Below, piece by piece: positions 8,118 through 16,934 of a stretch of 64,000 bases of DNA; within the stretch, counting starts at the first letter, position 1; each line of letters starts with the position of its first letter. The stretch is from Archangium violaceum. GTDB lineage: Bacteria > Myxococcota > Myxococcia > Myxococcales > Myxococcaceae. A program made the translations under genes and the position numbers. The stretch is from positions 9,778,001 through 9,842,000 of the forward strand of contig NZ_CP069396.1 in the NCBI RefSeq assembly GCF_016887565.1, read 5' to 3'. The notes below the pieces were generated by a model. The model was not told where the DNA came from and did not search any database. It was given only the letters and a program-made list of their open reading frames with translations.

Positions 8118-8923
8118 TGGACACGGTCGCGGTGAACGGAGAGGTGCGGCGGCTGGAGGAGCTGCGGCTCCAGGACTTCCTCCAGTCGTTCTTCTTCGGC
8201 GCGGGGTTCTTCGAGACATTCCTCGTCACCGAGGGCACGCCCATGTTCCTGGAGCGGCACCTCGCGAGGCTCCGGTCGAGCCTCGGGGCCCATGCGGGCT
8301 GCGTGCGCGCACCGCCCGAGGACGTGCTCACCGCCGGGTCCGTCCGTGAGGCCCTGCACCGGTGTCTGGAGGCGGATGCCAGCCTGGGACCACGCTTCAC
8401 CGGCGTGGGCAAGCTGGTGGCGGGAGATGGGCGGCTGCTGCTGTCCTTCCGGGCCCTGCCGGCGCCACACGCGCACACCGTCCTCGACGAGCTGGAGGAT
8501 CGCGGCTACCGGAGGAATGATCCCACGTTGAGACACAAGAGCGTCTCGTACCTGCGGCAGTACGCGCACTTCGGCCGGGGGACGGTCTTCGCCAACGAGG
8601 CGGGGGAGCTCTGCGAGGCACCGAACGGCAATCTGTTCTTCCTCCTGGGCGACGCGGTGGTGACTCCGCCCCTGGAGGCCCCCTGCCTCCCTGGCGTCAT
8701 CCGCGCCGTGCTGCTGGAGGAAGGGCGGCTCGGGGACATGCCGGTGGTGGAGCGCACGGTGGAGAGGGCGCAACTGGAGGAGGTCCGCGGCTGTGTCCTC
8801 ACCAACTCCGTCAGCCTGGCGCTCGCCGTCCCACGGCTGCTCGGGCGGGAGCTGCCCGGGAGTCACGCGCTCGCCGAGCGCGCCCGGGCCGTGGTGCGGG
8901 AGTACGCACGGCGCGAGGAGTGA
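8114..8923 (+). CDS. pabC: Class IV PLP enzyme, probable 4-amino-4-deoxychorismate lyase
   Basis: 269-residue fold-type IV PLP protein. Its likely Schiff-base lysine is K142 in [11 protein letters not shown], and a PLP-phosphate-binding segment is visible in [12 protein letters not shown]. PabC removes pyruvate from aminodeoxychorismate to give p-aminobenzoate. Branched-chain and D-amino acid aminotransferases share the fold, but the coupling to a chorismate amidation pair strongly favours PabC. The start is the ATG at 8114 (ATGA overlap); a second ATG follows at 8117. It completes a three-gene operon. Confidence 0.8.
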   Translation: MMDTVAVNGEVRRLEELRLQDFLQSFFFGAGFFETFLVTEGTPMFLERHLARLRSSLGAHAGCVRAPPEDVLTAGSVREALHRCLEADASLGPRFTGVGKLVAGDGRLLLSFRALPAPHAHTVLDELEDRGYRRNDPTLRHKSVSYLRQYAHFGRGTVFANEAGELCEAPNGNLFFLLGDAVVTPPLEAPCLPGVIRAVLLEEGRLGDMPVVERTVERAQLEEVRGCVLTNSVSLALAVPRLLGRELPGSHALAERARAVVREYARREE

Positions 8924-8929
8924 AAGCTC

Positions 8930-11353
8930 TCACCGTGCTCCCGATGCAGGGGCACCGGGCCGCACCGGGACGTGACGCGGCAGCCGCACCGTGAAGGTGG
9001 TGCCCTCGTCGGCGCTGGAGCTCACGTCGACGGAGCCTCCGTGTGCCTGGACGATGCTGTTCACGATGTAGAGGCCCAGGCCGATGCTGCGGCTCGCCCG
9101 CTCCACCTCGGCTGTCCCTCGCGTCATGGGCTGGAAGAGACGCGGACGCAGCTCGGACGGGATGGGGTCGCCCGTGTTGTGGACCATCAGCGTGATCTGG
9201 TCACCCTGGCCGCGTGTCACCACCGTCACCAGGGTCCCCGCCGGGCTGTACTTCGCCGCGTTGGACACCAGGTTGGTGATGACCTGGGCCAGGCGGTCGG
9301 GGTCCCACTGCCCCTGCCCGTCTCCCTCCGAGTCCAACCGGAAGTTCCGCTCGGGGTAGCTCATCCGAACCTCGTCCAGCACCTGGCGGGTGAGGGAGTG
9401 CAGGTCGAGCGGGGAGGGCTGGATGGGGATGCCGCCGCCCAGGCGCGCCTGGGTGAAGTCCAGCAGATCCCTCACCATGCGGGCGGCGCGCTCGGCCGAG
9501 GACTGGATGCGGGTGGCGGCCATCTTCTGTTTCTCGTCCAGACCGTTCCGCCGCGCCAGGAGGCTCTGCGCGCCGAGAAGAATGGCGGTGATGGGGTTGC
9601 GCAAGTCGTGGCTGACGATGCCGACCAGCTGCTGCTCGAACTCGGCCCGCCGCCGCAGCTCCTCCTCGGAGAGCTTGCGCTCGGTGATGTCGCGGCTGGT
9701 ACCGGCGATGGCCTCCACCTGTCCGTCCGGCCCGAAGATGGGGGCGAAGATGTATTCGTAATGGCCGGTGCCGGAGGCGCTCGTGTACGGGTTCTCTCCC
9801 CGCACGGGCCTTCCCGTGCGCAGCACCTCGTCGAGCTGCCGCCGGTGCTTCTCCACCAGCTCGGGGGGATAGCCCAGCTCCTGGAAGTTCTTCCCCACCG
9901 CCTCCTCCAGCCGCTTTCCCCAGAGGGCCAGCAGCGAGCGGTTGACGTAGGTGAAGCGGTGCTGCCGGTCGAACTGGTACATGAAGTCCGGATGGGCGGT
10001 CATCAAGGCATCGAAGGTGCGTGCCTGCCGCTCGTATTGGAGGGCGAGTGCCCGGTAACGCCCCTCACTCTCCCGCAGGGCCGCCGCGACCTGGTCGCGC
10101 TCGGCCTCCAACCGCTTCGTCTCCGTCACGTCCCGCGCCACGGCGAAGATGAGTCCCTCCTCGGGCACCGGCGCCGACGTCCACGCCAGCCAACGGTAGC
10201 TCCCATCCTTGCACCGGTAGCGGTTCTCGAAGTGCAGCGTGTGCCCCCCTCGGGAGAGCTTCTCCACCTCGGCACTGGTGGCCGCGAGATCGTCCGGGTG
10301 CAGGAGGCTGACGAAGGGATGGAAGAGCAACTGCTCTTCGCTCCAGCCCAGTGTCCGGGTGAAGGCGGGGTTGACGCGCTTGAAGAAGCCGTCCGTCCCC
10401 GCCACGGCCAGCAGGTCATGCGAGAGACGGAAGAAATTGTCGAACTCGGCCTCGGCGCGCTTTCTCGCCGTCACGTCCATGAAGGTGGCGACGCCCGCCA
10501 CCCGTTGCCCCAGCGCATCGCGTACCGGGCTGGAGGAGATGCTGAGCGTGGCGCGGCTGCCGTCCTGACGCACCACCTCCATCTCCTCGCCCTCCACCAC
10601 CTCGCCGGAGAGGAGGCTTCGGGCCAGGGGCCATTCCTCACAGCGGTAGGGCCGGCCGTCCGGGTGGATGCCCCGGATGGAGGCTCCGTACTCGCTCACG
10701 CCCTGCGAGGCCCGGAAGGGAAAGCGGAGGATCTGCTCCACGCGCGCGCTGGCCAGCACCAGCTTCCCGGAGGGCTCCGCCACGAGGACACCCGAGGGCA
10801 TCTGCTGGAGGACGGCGTCGAAGAGGGCACGCTGGGCCTCCGCCTCGCGCAGCAGCCGCTCGCGCTCGCGCACGAGCGCCTCGACCTCCGCCCGCGCCGC
10901 CTTCTCGCGCGTCAACAGGGCGGAACACTCCCGCTCGGCCTCACGGTGGCGGCGCTCGAACACGGCCTTCTCGATGGCGTTGTGCGTCGCCCGGTAGAGG
11001 CTCGCCGGGGTGATGTCGGATTTGATCAGGTAGTCCGAGGCACCCGCCTTCATCGCCGACACCGCCAACCTCTCACTGCCACGCCCCGTCACCAGCACCA
11101 CCGGAGGGGCCGCCTCGCCGAGCACCTCCTTCAACCGCCGCAGGAAGCCCAGGCCGTCCATTCCTGGCAGCCCATAATCGAGGACGACGCAGTCCACGTG
11201 ATGGGCCAGACAGAGCGCGAGCCCCCCTTCCGCGTCCTCCGACTCGAGGAAGGAGTAGGAGTGCTCCTGCTCCTGGCGCAGGAACGCCGCCCAGGAACCC
11301 CGGTCCTCGGGGCTGTCGTCCACGAGCAGCAGGGTGAAAGAAGACGCCGTCAT
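8930..11353 (-). CDS. Hybrid sensor histidine kinase, REC-PAS-PAS-PAS-HisKA-HATPase
   Basis: 807-residue soluble kinase with no membrane segment. Order: receiver domain at 1-120 with phospho-acceptor D59 (CVVLDYGLPG); a charged coiled coil near 140-185 (REKAARAEVEALVRERERL); three PAS/PAC units at roughly 185-300, 305-420 and 435-560 (ending in VTARKRAE, VTETKRLE, ITERKLSE); a dimerisation helix with phospho-acceptor His in GIVSHDLRNPITA; then the ATP-binding domain with N-box LVSNAAKYS and G-box GLGLYIV. The N-terminal receiver suggests that another kinase feeds into this one. Its start overlaps the stop of the pseudouridine synthase gene by ATGA, an unusual pairing. Signal and partner are unknown. 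Confidence 0.87.
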   Translation of the reverse strand: MTASSFTLLLVDDSPEDRGSWAAFLRQEQEHSYSFLESEDAEGGLALCLAHHVDCVVLDYGLPGMDGLGFLRRLKEVLGEAAPPVVLVTGRGSERLAVSAMKAGASDYLIKSDITPASLYRATHNAIEKAVFERRHREAERECSALLTREKAARAEVEALVRERERLLREAEAQRALFDAVLQQMPSGVLVAEPSGKLVLASARVEQILRFPFRASQGVSEYGASIRGIHPDGRPYRCEEWPLARSLLSGEVVEGEEMEVVRQDGSRATLSISSSPVRDALGQRVAGVATFMDVTARKRAEAEFDNFFRLSHDLLAVAGTDGFFKRVNPAFTRTLGWSEEQLLFHPFVSLLHPDDLAATSAEVEKLSRGGHTLHFENRYRCKDGSYRWLAWTSAPVPEEGLIFAVARDVTETKRLEAERDQVAAALRESEGRYRALALQYERQARTFDALMTAHPDFMYQFDRQHRFTYVNRSLLALWGKRLEEAVGKNFQELGYPPELVEKHRRQLDEVLRTGRPVRGENPYTSASGTGHYEYIFAPIFGPDGQVEAIAGTSRDITERKLSEEELRRRAEFEQQLVGIVSHDLRNPITAILLGAQSLLARRNGLDEKQKMAATRIQSSAERAARMVRDLLDFTQARLGGGIPIQPSPLDLHSLTRQVLDEVRMSYPERNFRLDSEGDGQGQWDPDRLAQVITNLVSNAAKYSPAGTLVTVVTRGQGDQITLMVHNTGDPIPSELRPRLFQPMTRGTAEVERASRSIGLGLYIVNSIVQAHGGSVDVSSSADEGTTFTVRLPRHVPVRPGAPASGAR

Positions 11354-12153
11354 CGCCGCCCCTCGAGAAAGCCGAGGCCCCGCTCCACCTCGTCGTCCGT
11401 GAGCAGCCGGCAGGCGCCCTCCGGCACGTCCAGCACCAGCGCTCCCACGGCCTCGCGGTGCAGCGTCCGCACCGGGTGCCCCACCGCCGCCAGCATCCGC
11501 TTCACCTGGTGGTGCCGCCCCTCGGTGAGCACCAGCTCGACGTGGCTGGGAGCCAGCAGCCGAGCCCCCGCTGGCCGGGTCGGTCCATCCTCGAGCACCA
11601 GGCCCTCCCGCAGCTTCTGGAGGACCGCGTCCAAGGGGCTCCCCTCGACCTCCGCCACGTACCGCTTGGGGACGTGCGTCTGGGGAGAGGTCGCGTGCGC
11701 CACCAGCCGCTCCTCGTTGGTGAAGAGCAACAGGCCCGTGGTGTCCCGGTCCAGCCGCCCCACCGCGTACCACTCATACCCGCGCAGCTCCGGCGACAAC
11801 ACCGGCCGCAATCGCTCGAAGACGGTGCCGATTCCCTCGGGGTCGCTCCCGTGCACCACCACCCCCGCGGGCTTGTGGAACATCAGCGCCAGCGTCCGCG
11901 CCTCCAACGTGCGCGGCTGCCCATCCACCCGCACCGCGCTTCCCGCGTGCACCTGGGCGAAGGGGTCGCGCTCCACGCGCCCGTCCACCTCCACCCGCCC
12001 CTCCCGGATGGCCCCCTCCGCCTCCGCCCGGGGCATGACTCCCGCGCGCCCCAGGGCACGCGACAGCCAGTCCGCGCGGCTCCCCTCCAGCACCGGCTCC
12101 GTGCGCCGACGCGCGGCCTCCAACCATCGCGGTGTCCTCGGCTTCCTCGCCAT
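11350..12153 (-). CDS. RNA pseudouridine synthase, RsuA/RluB/RluE/RluF family
   Basis: 267-residue enzyme converting uridine to pseudouridine in rRNA. It has an N-terminal S4 RNA-binding domain at about 28-65 (SRALGRAGVMPRAEAEGAI, then GRVEVDGR) and the catalytic aspartate D135 in VGRLDRDTTGLLLFTN. The C-terminal EGRHHQVKRMLAAVGHPV block is also typical. The start was set at 12153 because GGAGAGGG lies eight bases upstream; a GTG at 12183 is an alternative. The target site cannot be assigned within the family. It is translationally coupled to the downstream histidine kinase. Confidence 0.87.
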   Translation of the reverse strand: MARKPRTPRWLEAARRRTEPVLEGSRADWLSRALGRAGVMPRAEAEGAIREGRVEVDGRVERDPFAQVHAGSAVRVDGQPRTLEARTLALMFHKPAGVVVHGSDPEGIGTVFERLRPVLSPELRGYEWYAVGRLDRDTTGLLLFTNEERLVAHATSPQTHVPKRYVAEVEGSPLDAVLQKLREGLVLEDGPTRPAGARLLAPSHVELVLTEGRHHQVKRMLAAVGHPVRTLHREAVGALVLDVPEGACRLLTDDEVERGLGFLEGRR

Positions 12154-12347
12154 CAGCGCCCTCTCCGCCGGAGCTTCCCACACCGCGTATTTCTATTCCC
12201 GCGGCCCGAACTTCCCTCTCCGCTGCCCGCTCCGCGAGCGATTCCCGCCCCTTCCATGGCGCCTGCCTGGGCGTGCCTAGCTTCTGTCATGTGTGGGTCA
12301 TTCCTGCATGAGCAGTACTCCATTCCAACCTACTCGGAGGAGACCGC

Positions 12348-12779
12348 ATGGCAACCGTCACTGAAGGGGGAATCCAGGGTTCCAGCTTTACCGCTACCGG
12401 TACGTCGATGGGCGGCCGTGATGTCTCGGACCAGGACACCGGCATCGCGGCGCAGGGCAAGGAGCAGGTGAAGCGCGTCACCGGCGTGACCCGAGATCGG
12501 GTCTTCCATCAGATCGACGACCGGAAGGGAGAGCTCATCAAGGGCCTCCAGGGCTTCGTCTCCACGCTGGAGAACGCCTCCCGGAACGCCGATGGCTTCT
12601 CGCAGCAGCTGCTCGGTGGCGCCGTGGGGTACATCCGCAAGTTCTCGGATCGCATCGAGCAGGGCTCCACCGAGGAACTGGTGAGTGATGCCAGGCAGTT
12701 CATCCGCGAGCGGCCCGCGCCCTTCTTCGCCGGCTGCATCGCCGTGGGGTTCCTCGCCGCCCGTCTCCTGAAGGAATAG
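12348..12779 (+). CDS. YqjD/ElaB-like membrane-anchored protein
   Basis: 143 residues. A disordered Gly/Thr/Asp-rich N-terminus leads into an amphipathic helical region (DDRKGELIKGLQGFVSTLENASRN) and ends in ERPAPFFAGCIAVGFLAARLLKE, a single C-terminal transmembrane anchor. The layout is that of YqjD/ElaB-type proteins, which sit in the inner membrane through a C-terminal helix and, in E. coli, bind ribosomes in stationary phase. Direct homology is not certain. GGAGGAGA lies just upstream of the ATG. It leads a three-gene cluster whose next member is YqjE-like, matching the E. coli yqjD-yqjE order. Confidence 0.65.
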   Translation: MATVTEGGIQGSSFTATGTSMGGRDVSDQDTGIAAQGKEQVKRVTGVTRDRVFHQIDDRKGELIKGLQGFVSTLENASRNADGFSQQLLGGAVGYIRKFSDRIEQGSTEELVSDARQFIRERPAPFFAGCIAVGFLAARLLKE

Positions 12780-12789
12780 GGAGGACACG

Positions 12790-13266
12790 ATGCAACCCGA
12801 GAATCCAGGGACACGGAGAAGCTACAACTACGAGGAGCGCACCATCCCGGGCGATGGCATGTCGGACCGCGCGTTCGGCTCGCTGGTGGGCGAGTTCTTC
12901 GACCAGGCCCGCCGGCTGGTCCGCGCGGAGGTGACGCTCGCGAAGACCGAGCTGCGCCAGGAGGTGACGAAGGTCAAGGCGGGCGGCGTGATGTTGGGCC
13001 TGGGCGGAGGGCTGCTGCTGCTCGGCGGCATCGCCTTCACCCTCTTCGCCGTCTTCGTGCTGGATCTCCTGCTGCCGTTGTGGGCCTCGGCGCTCATCGT
13101 CACGGTGCTCTTCTGCGGCATCGGCGCGGGCATCGCCAAGGTGGGCATCAACCGCATGAAGGAGATCCACGCTCCCAACCAGACCATTCAAACCCTCAAG
13201 GAGGACTCTCAATGGGCGAGCAGGACGTTCCAATCCGTGAAATCACAGATGCACGGGCACGCATGA
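12790..13266 (+). CDS. YqjE-like membrane protein (phage-holin superfamily, DUF1469 type)
   Basis: 158 residues with a cytoplasmic helix (FFDQARRLVRAEVTLAKTELRQEVTKVKAG) followed by two transmembrane helices (VMLGLGGGLLLLGGIAFTLFA and LPLWASALIVTVLFCGIGAG). Family members are often labelled 'phage holin' only because of a superfamily name. No phage gene is near, and a stress-related envelope role alongside the YqjD-like neighbour is more likely. It lies 10 bases after that gene. Its last 18 codons overlap the next gene by 55 bases in another frame, which is long for this region. Confidence 0.75.
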   Translation: MQPENPGTRRSYNYEERTIPGDGMSDRAFGSLVGEFFDQARRLVRAEVTLAKTELRQEVTKVKAGGVMLGLGGGLLLLGGIAFTLFAVFVLDLLLPLWASALIVTVLFCGIGAGIAKVGINRMKEIHAPNQTIQTLKEDSQWASRTFQSVKSQMHGHA

Positions 13267-14195
13267 GCGAGCTCGCCGACGAGCTGGCCCGCCGCATGGA
13301 GACGGAGCACCTCAAGGAGGTCGCCTCCACCAAGGTGATGGAGTTGAAGGAGCAGGCCAGGGAGCGAGCAACGGAGAAGGTGGACGAACTCAAGACGCAC
13401 GCCAAGGAGGCGGTGATGCGCAGGACGACGGAAATCAAGGAGCGGGCGGACACGCCCAGGGGCTGGAGCATGCTGGGGGCGATCATCGGCGCGGGCGTGG
13501 GCTCGGTGCTGATGAAGAAGGTCTTCGACGTACGCCACGACCGTCATCTGTACAGCGGGTATGACCGGGACATGTCCCTGGTGCCAGCACCCGAAGGTGG
13601 CCTGATGCGGCCCACCGGTGACGCACGGGGCTCGCTGGGCAGCGACATCGGCGTGCGCACCAGCACCGACGTGGGAGGAATGAACGTCGGCTCCGGCAAC
13701 CTGGGTGTCGGCACCCAGGACGACAGCGGCCTGAAGGCACGCGCCTCGGGCGCGGTGGACATGGCCAAGGAGAAGGCGTCGGATCTCAAGGAGCGCGCCA
13801 GTGGCCTGGTGGACAAGGCGAAGGACAAGGCCTCCGGGCTCCGTGAGCACATCCCCAGCCGGTACGAGATGACGCAGCGGACGTCGGGCTGGTACGACAC
13901 CGTGTCCGAGAACCCGGTGCTGCTGGCCATCGGCGGCCTCGCCGTCGGCGCGCTGTGCGCCAGCCTCATCCCGGTGACCAGCCGCGAGCGGCGGATCATC
14001 GAGCCGGCCAAGGCCAAGGTGCGCGAGAGCATCTCCAACCTCGGCGACCAGCTCGAGAGCAAGCTGTCGGGGCAGTCCGAGGACGAGAGCGGCCGGGAGG
14101 ACGAGTTCCAGGCATCCGCCTCCTCGGAGAGCGAGCGTGAGCGCGGCACCATCCCGCCGCTGCCGACGCTCGATGACTACACCTCCGTCCACTGA
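13212..14195 (+). CDS. LEA-like repeat protein with DUF3618-type segment, membrane-associated
   Basis: 327 residues. The N-terminal third is a long charged helix (MSELADELARRMETEHLKEV, then MELKEQARERATEKVDELKT). Next come a hydrophobic segment GWSMLGAIIGAGVGSVLM, a Gly-rich linker, and 11-mer-like repeats (MAKEKASDLKERASGLVDKA) like those of late-embryogenesis-abundant desiccation proteins. A second hydrophobic segment, NPVLLAIGGLAVGALCASLI, and an acidic tail follow. AAGGAGG at 13198-13204 fixes the ATG at 13212, inside the end of the preceding gene. I infer an envelope-protective protein made under stress together with the two genes before it. Confidence 0.72.
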   Translation: MGEQDVPIREITDARARMSELADELARRMETEHLKEVASTKVMELKEQARERATEKVDELKTHAKEAVMRRTTEIKERADTPRGWSMLGAIIGAGVGSVLMKKVFDVRHDRHLYSGYDRDMSLVPAPEGGLMRPTGDARGSLGSDIGVRTSTDVGGMNVGSGNLGVGTQDDSGLKARASGAVDMAKEKASDLKERASGLVDKAKDKASGLREHIPSRYEMTQRTSGWYDTVSENPVLLAIGGLAVGALCASLIPVTSRERRIIEPAKAKVRESISNLGDQLESKLSGQSEDESGREDEFQASASSESERERGTIPPLPTLDDYTSVH

Positions 14196-14217
14196 GCGGT
14201 AGGGAACGGAGCGCACG

Positions 14218-14252
14218 AGGCCGGACGGGGCGAGCACCGCCTCGCCCGGCCT
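14218..14252. terminator. Bidirectional terminator-like dyad between convergent genes
   Basis: AGGCCG plus GGCGA (with a 5-base bulge) on the left pairs with TCGCCCGGCCT (14242-14252). It lies between the stop at 14195 and the convergent stop at 14257, and there is no clear T-run. Confidence 0.5.
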
Positions 14253-14256
14253 TGCT

Positions 14257-14832
14257 CTATGTCGAGGCGGGCCGGGCCGCGACGCGAGCCCGCCACTCGT
14301 GGTCGAGCAGGGCGTAGATGAGGGAGTCGCACCACTCGCCCTTGATGAAGACGTTCTCGCGGAAGTGCGCTTCCTTGCGCATGCCCAGCTTCTCCATCAC
14401 CCGGAAGGAGGCGGGGTTGCGCGGATCGCAGTCGGCCCACACGCGGTGCAGGCCGAGCTTCCCGAAGCCGAAGTCCACGAGCGCCTGGACCGCCTCGGGG
14501 ATGTAGCCCTTGCCCCACCGCGAGCGGTCGAGGACGTACCAGACGGTGGCCTCGTTCATCTCGGGGTTGTTGACGTGCATGCCACAGCGCCCGATGAGCC
14601 GGTTGTCCTCGCGCAGCACCACGGCCAGGTCATAGACGCGCCGGGGTGTCTCGCGGGACAGGGCCATCACCCGGCGGATGTAGTCCCGGCTCTCCTCGGG
14701 GGTGCGGACCCCGTGGGACTGGTAGCGCACCACCTCGGGGTCGGACTCGTAGGGGTGGGTGGCATGCCAGTCGTCCTCCTCGAACTCGCGCAGCAGCAGA
14801 CGGGGTGTGGACAGCGGAGGGGTGAAGAGCAT
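14257..14832 (-). CDS. GNAT family N-acetyltransferase (RimJ/RimL-like)
   Basis: 191-residue acetyl-CoA-dependent transferase. It begins with TPRLLLREFEEDDW, typical of the RimJ/RimL branch, and carries the pyrophosphate-binding motif in RSRWGKGYIPEAVQAL, followed by HRVWADCDPRNPASFRVMEKLGM. The acceptor may be a protein N-terminus, an antibiotic or a small amine; sequence does not decide. It starts five bases after the stop of the unknown gene upstream, so the two form a minus-strand pair. Confidence 0.87.
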   Translation of the reverse strand: MLFTPPLSTPRLLLREFEEDDWHATHPYESDPEVVRYQSHGVRTPEESRDYIRRVMALSRETPRRVYDLAVVLREDNRLIGRCGMHVNNPEMNEATVWYVLDRSRWGKGYIPEAVQALVDFGFGKLGLHRVWADCDPRNPASFRVMEKLGMRKEAHFRENVFIKGEWCDSLIYALLDHEWRARVAARPAST

Positions 14833-14837
14833 GACCG

Positions 14838-15419
14838 TCAGGACTCCTGGCGTGGAGCATCGGGGAAGAAGGCGTGGAGCTTGCCCTGCTCGTCCTGGAA
14901 GGAGAAGTCCTGGAAGCGCGCGGCGTCGGGGGACTCGGGGTGCTGGCGCGCCTCGGAGAGGCTCGCGTGGGACAGGGAGGCGATGTCGTCCTCCTTCACG
15001 CCGGCCAGGGCGAGGAACACGGGACGGCTGTCCCCGTCGCGCAGGAGCGTGGGCCGGTGTCCCTTGAAGTCGAGGGCGGTCGAGACGCGCTGGAGGGCGG
15101 CGTGGGCGTGGGAGAGCTGCTTCGCGGTGCGCATCCGCGGGGCCACCTCCTCGCGGGCCTGGCAGGCGCCATCGACGTGGACGCTGAAGCGCAGGGAGTC
15201 CTCGCCGGAGGAGAAGACGAGGACGCGGCTCTTGGGGAGCTCGCGGGAGAGGGCATTGGCGGCGTCCTCGGCGGCCTCTCCCTGGACGGAGGGCCACAGC
15301 CGCAGCGCCTTGCCCGGACCCGCGGCGAGGAAGGCCGTCAACCGGCGAGAGCCGAGCCAGCGCTGCACCTTGGTGCGTGCCGCTCCCAGCACGACGAATC
15401 CCTGCGTGGAATCACTCAT
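14838..15419 (-). CDS. Hypothetical protein, no recognised domain
   Basis: 193 residues, soluble and without signal peptide. It opens with a compact basic part (RTKVQRWLGSRRLTAFLAAGPGK), followed by a strand-rich part (SRVLVFSSGEDSLRFSVHVDGA) and an acidic C-terminus. I recognise no family. The start was placed at ATG 15419 (MSDSTQGF); a GTG 15 bases earlier is possible. It is coupled to the acetyltransferase and could be its substrate or partner, but nothing in the sequence proves this. Confidence 0.6.
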   Translation of the reverse strand: MSDSTQGFVVLGAARTKVQRWLGSRRLTAFLAAGPGKALRLWPSVQGEAAEDAANALSRELPKSRVLVFSSGEDSLRFSVHVDGACQAREEVAPRMRTAKQLSHAHAALQRVSTALDFKGHRPTLLRDGDSRPVFLALAGVKEDDIASLSHASLSEARQHPESPDAARFQDFSFQDEQGKLHAFFPDAPRQES

Positions 15420-15507
15420 GGGGGCCAAGAGCACGGCGGCGGAGCGATTCCGTCAAGGAGAAAGCAGGCAAGCGGGCGGGTCTCTCCTCACAGGAGGCAG
15501 GGCAGGC

Positions 15508-16818
15508 ATGCTGGCTGGCCATGGAGTGACGGAGGCTTCGTTTGACACCCCCGGGTGCCTCTGCGATGTGCGCCCCGTGCTCCCGGCCGAACAGCTCATC
15601 GCGCTCCAACCGCCGCCCCCTGGACCCTCCGTGGCCTTCACGCTGCGGCTCGGGCAGGCGCTGCACCGCTATGGCACTCCCGCCCACCGGCTGGAGGAGC
15701 AGATGCGGCTGGTGTCTCAACGGCTGGGACTGGAGGCCCGCTTCTTCTCCACCCCCACCTCCATCTTCGCGTCCTTCGGCCCCCCCGAGGCCCTCCAGAC
15801 CTGCCTCATCCGCGTGGAGCCCGGGGACATGGACCTCGGACGGCTGGCGCGCCTCGACTCGCTCGCGGACGCGGTCATCCGCGGCGACCTCTCCCCCGAG
15901 GAGGGCGCCGGGCGCGTGGAGGCCGTCCTCGCCGAGCCTCCCCGCTATGGCACCGTCCTGCTCCTGCTGTGCTGGGCCCTGGCCGCCGTCGGCGGCGCAC
16001 GGCTCTTCGGCGGCGGCCCGCGCGAGATGGGCGTGGCGGCGCTGATCTCCCTCCTCGTCGGCGGGCTGGACATCTGGACGCGCCGGCAGCCCTCCACCGT
16101 CTGGGTGCTGGAGCCCGTGGCCGCCATCCTCTCCTCGGCGCTGGCCGTGGTGGCGGCCAGTCTCGTCGGCCCCCTGTCGGTGCAGATCGTCACCCTCGCG
16201 GGCCTCATCGTCCTGCTGCCCGGCCTCAGCCTCACCGTGGCCCTCAACGAGCTCGCCACCCGCAACCTCATCTCCGGCACGTCGCGGCTCACGGGCGCGG
16301 CGCTCGTGTTCCTCGAGCTCGGCTTCGGTGTGGCGCTGGGCACCCGGCTGGCGGCCTGGTTCCCCCTGCCCGCCAAGCTGGGTCCCCTGCCCGCGCTCCC
16401 CGCGTGGACGGAGCCCCTCGCCCTGGTGTCCATGCTGTTCGCGGTGAGCGTCATCTTCCGCGCCCGGCCTCGCGACTGGGGGTGGATTACCGTGGCCGGA
16501 ACACTCGCCTACGCCGGCTCCCGCCTGGGCACCCAGGTCCTCGGGCCCCAGCTGGGCGCGTTCGTCGGGGCGCTCATCGTCGGCATCGTCACCAACCTGC
16601 TCGCTCGCGTGCGCAACCGCCCCGCCGTCATCACCCTGGTGCCCGCCATCATGCTGCTCGTGCCCGGAAGCATCGGCTTCCGCAGCATGGAGTCCCTGCT
16701 CGCTCGCGACGTGCTCGCCGGCGTGGACACCGCCTTCTCCATGCTCATGGTGGCCGTGGCCCTCGTCGCCGGCCTCCTCTTCGCCAACGCCCTCGTCCAG
16801 CCCCGCAAGGTGCTCTGA
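15508..16818 (+). CDS. ThrE-type threonine/serine exporter family membrane protein
   Basis: 436 residues. The N-terminal soluble part (RLGQALHRYGTPAHRLEEQMRL, then FFSTPTSIFASF) matches the DUF1212/ThrE domain. It is followed by about ten hydrophobic helices from residue 145 onward, including the DUF3815-like second half (YAGSRLGTQVLGPQLGAFVG, then RNRPAVITLVPAIMLLVPGS). Corynebacterial ThrE exports threonine and serine by proton antiport. Both halves are fused in one chain here, as in ThrE itself. AGGAGG at 15492-15497 supports the ATG. It is divergent from the unknown gene upstream. Confidence 0.83.
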   Translation: MLAGHGVTEASFDTPGCLCDVRPVLPAEQLIALQPPPPGPSVAFTLRLGQALHRYGTPAHRLEEQMRLVSQRLGLEARFFSTPTSIFASFGPPEALQTCLIRVEPGDMDLGRLARLDSLADAVIRGDLSPEEGAGRVEAVLAEPPRYGTVLLLLCWALAAVGGARLFGGGPREMGVAALISLLVGGLDIWTRRQPSTVWVLEPVAAILSSALAVVAASLVGPLSVQIVTLAGLIVLLPGLSLTVALNELATRNLISGTSRLTGAALVFLELGFGVALGTRLAAWFPLPAKLGPLPALPAWTEPLALVSMLFAVSVIFRARPRDWGWITVAGTLAYAGSRLGTQVLGPQLGAFVGALIVGIVTNLLARVRNRPAVITLVPAIMLLVPGSIGFRSMESLLARDVLAGVDTAFSMLMVAVALVAGLLFANALVQPRKVL

Positions 16819-16887
16819 AACGTCCGCCACCGGGCGCTCCCCCTCCACGCGCTTGACCGCCTGCCATTCTTCGGGCATCTTGATTTT

Positions 16888-16912
16888 GAAAACGATAATC
16901 AGAATCATTTTC
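16888..16912. promoter_or_regulatory. Fur box upstream of the heme oxygenase operon
   Basis: A 25-bp imperfect palindrome with core CGATAATCAGAATCAT (16893-16908), flanked by GAAAA and TTTTC. It closely follows the Fur pattern TGATAAT-n-ATTATCA and ends 22 bases before the ATG at 16935. TTGATT at 16880-16885 and AATCAT at 16903-16908, 17 bases apart, could be the promoter elements that the repressor would cover. The downstream heme oxygenase fits iron control. Confidence 0.75.
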
Positions 16913-16934
16913 ACACCATCTCACGAGGGACCCC

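Noticed and set aside
8972-12280. 1102-codon plus-strand open frame
   Set aside because: Antisense to the histidine kinase and pseudouridine synthase, whose domains are clear; no domain is seen in the plus reading.
12790-13266. Possible prophage marker ('holin')
   Set aside because: The label is a superfamily name; no lysin, tail, integrase or attachment repeats are nearby.
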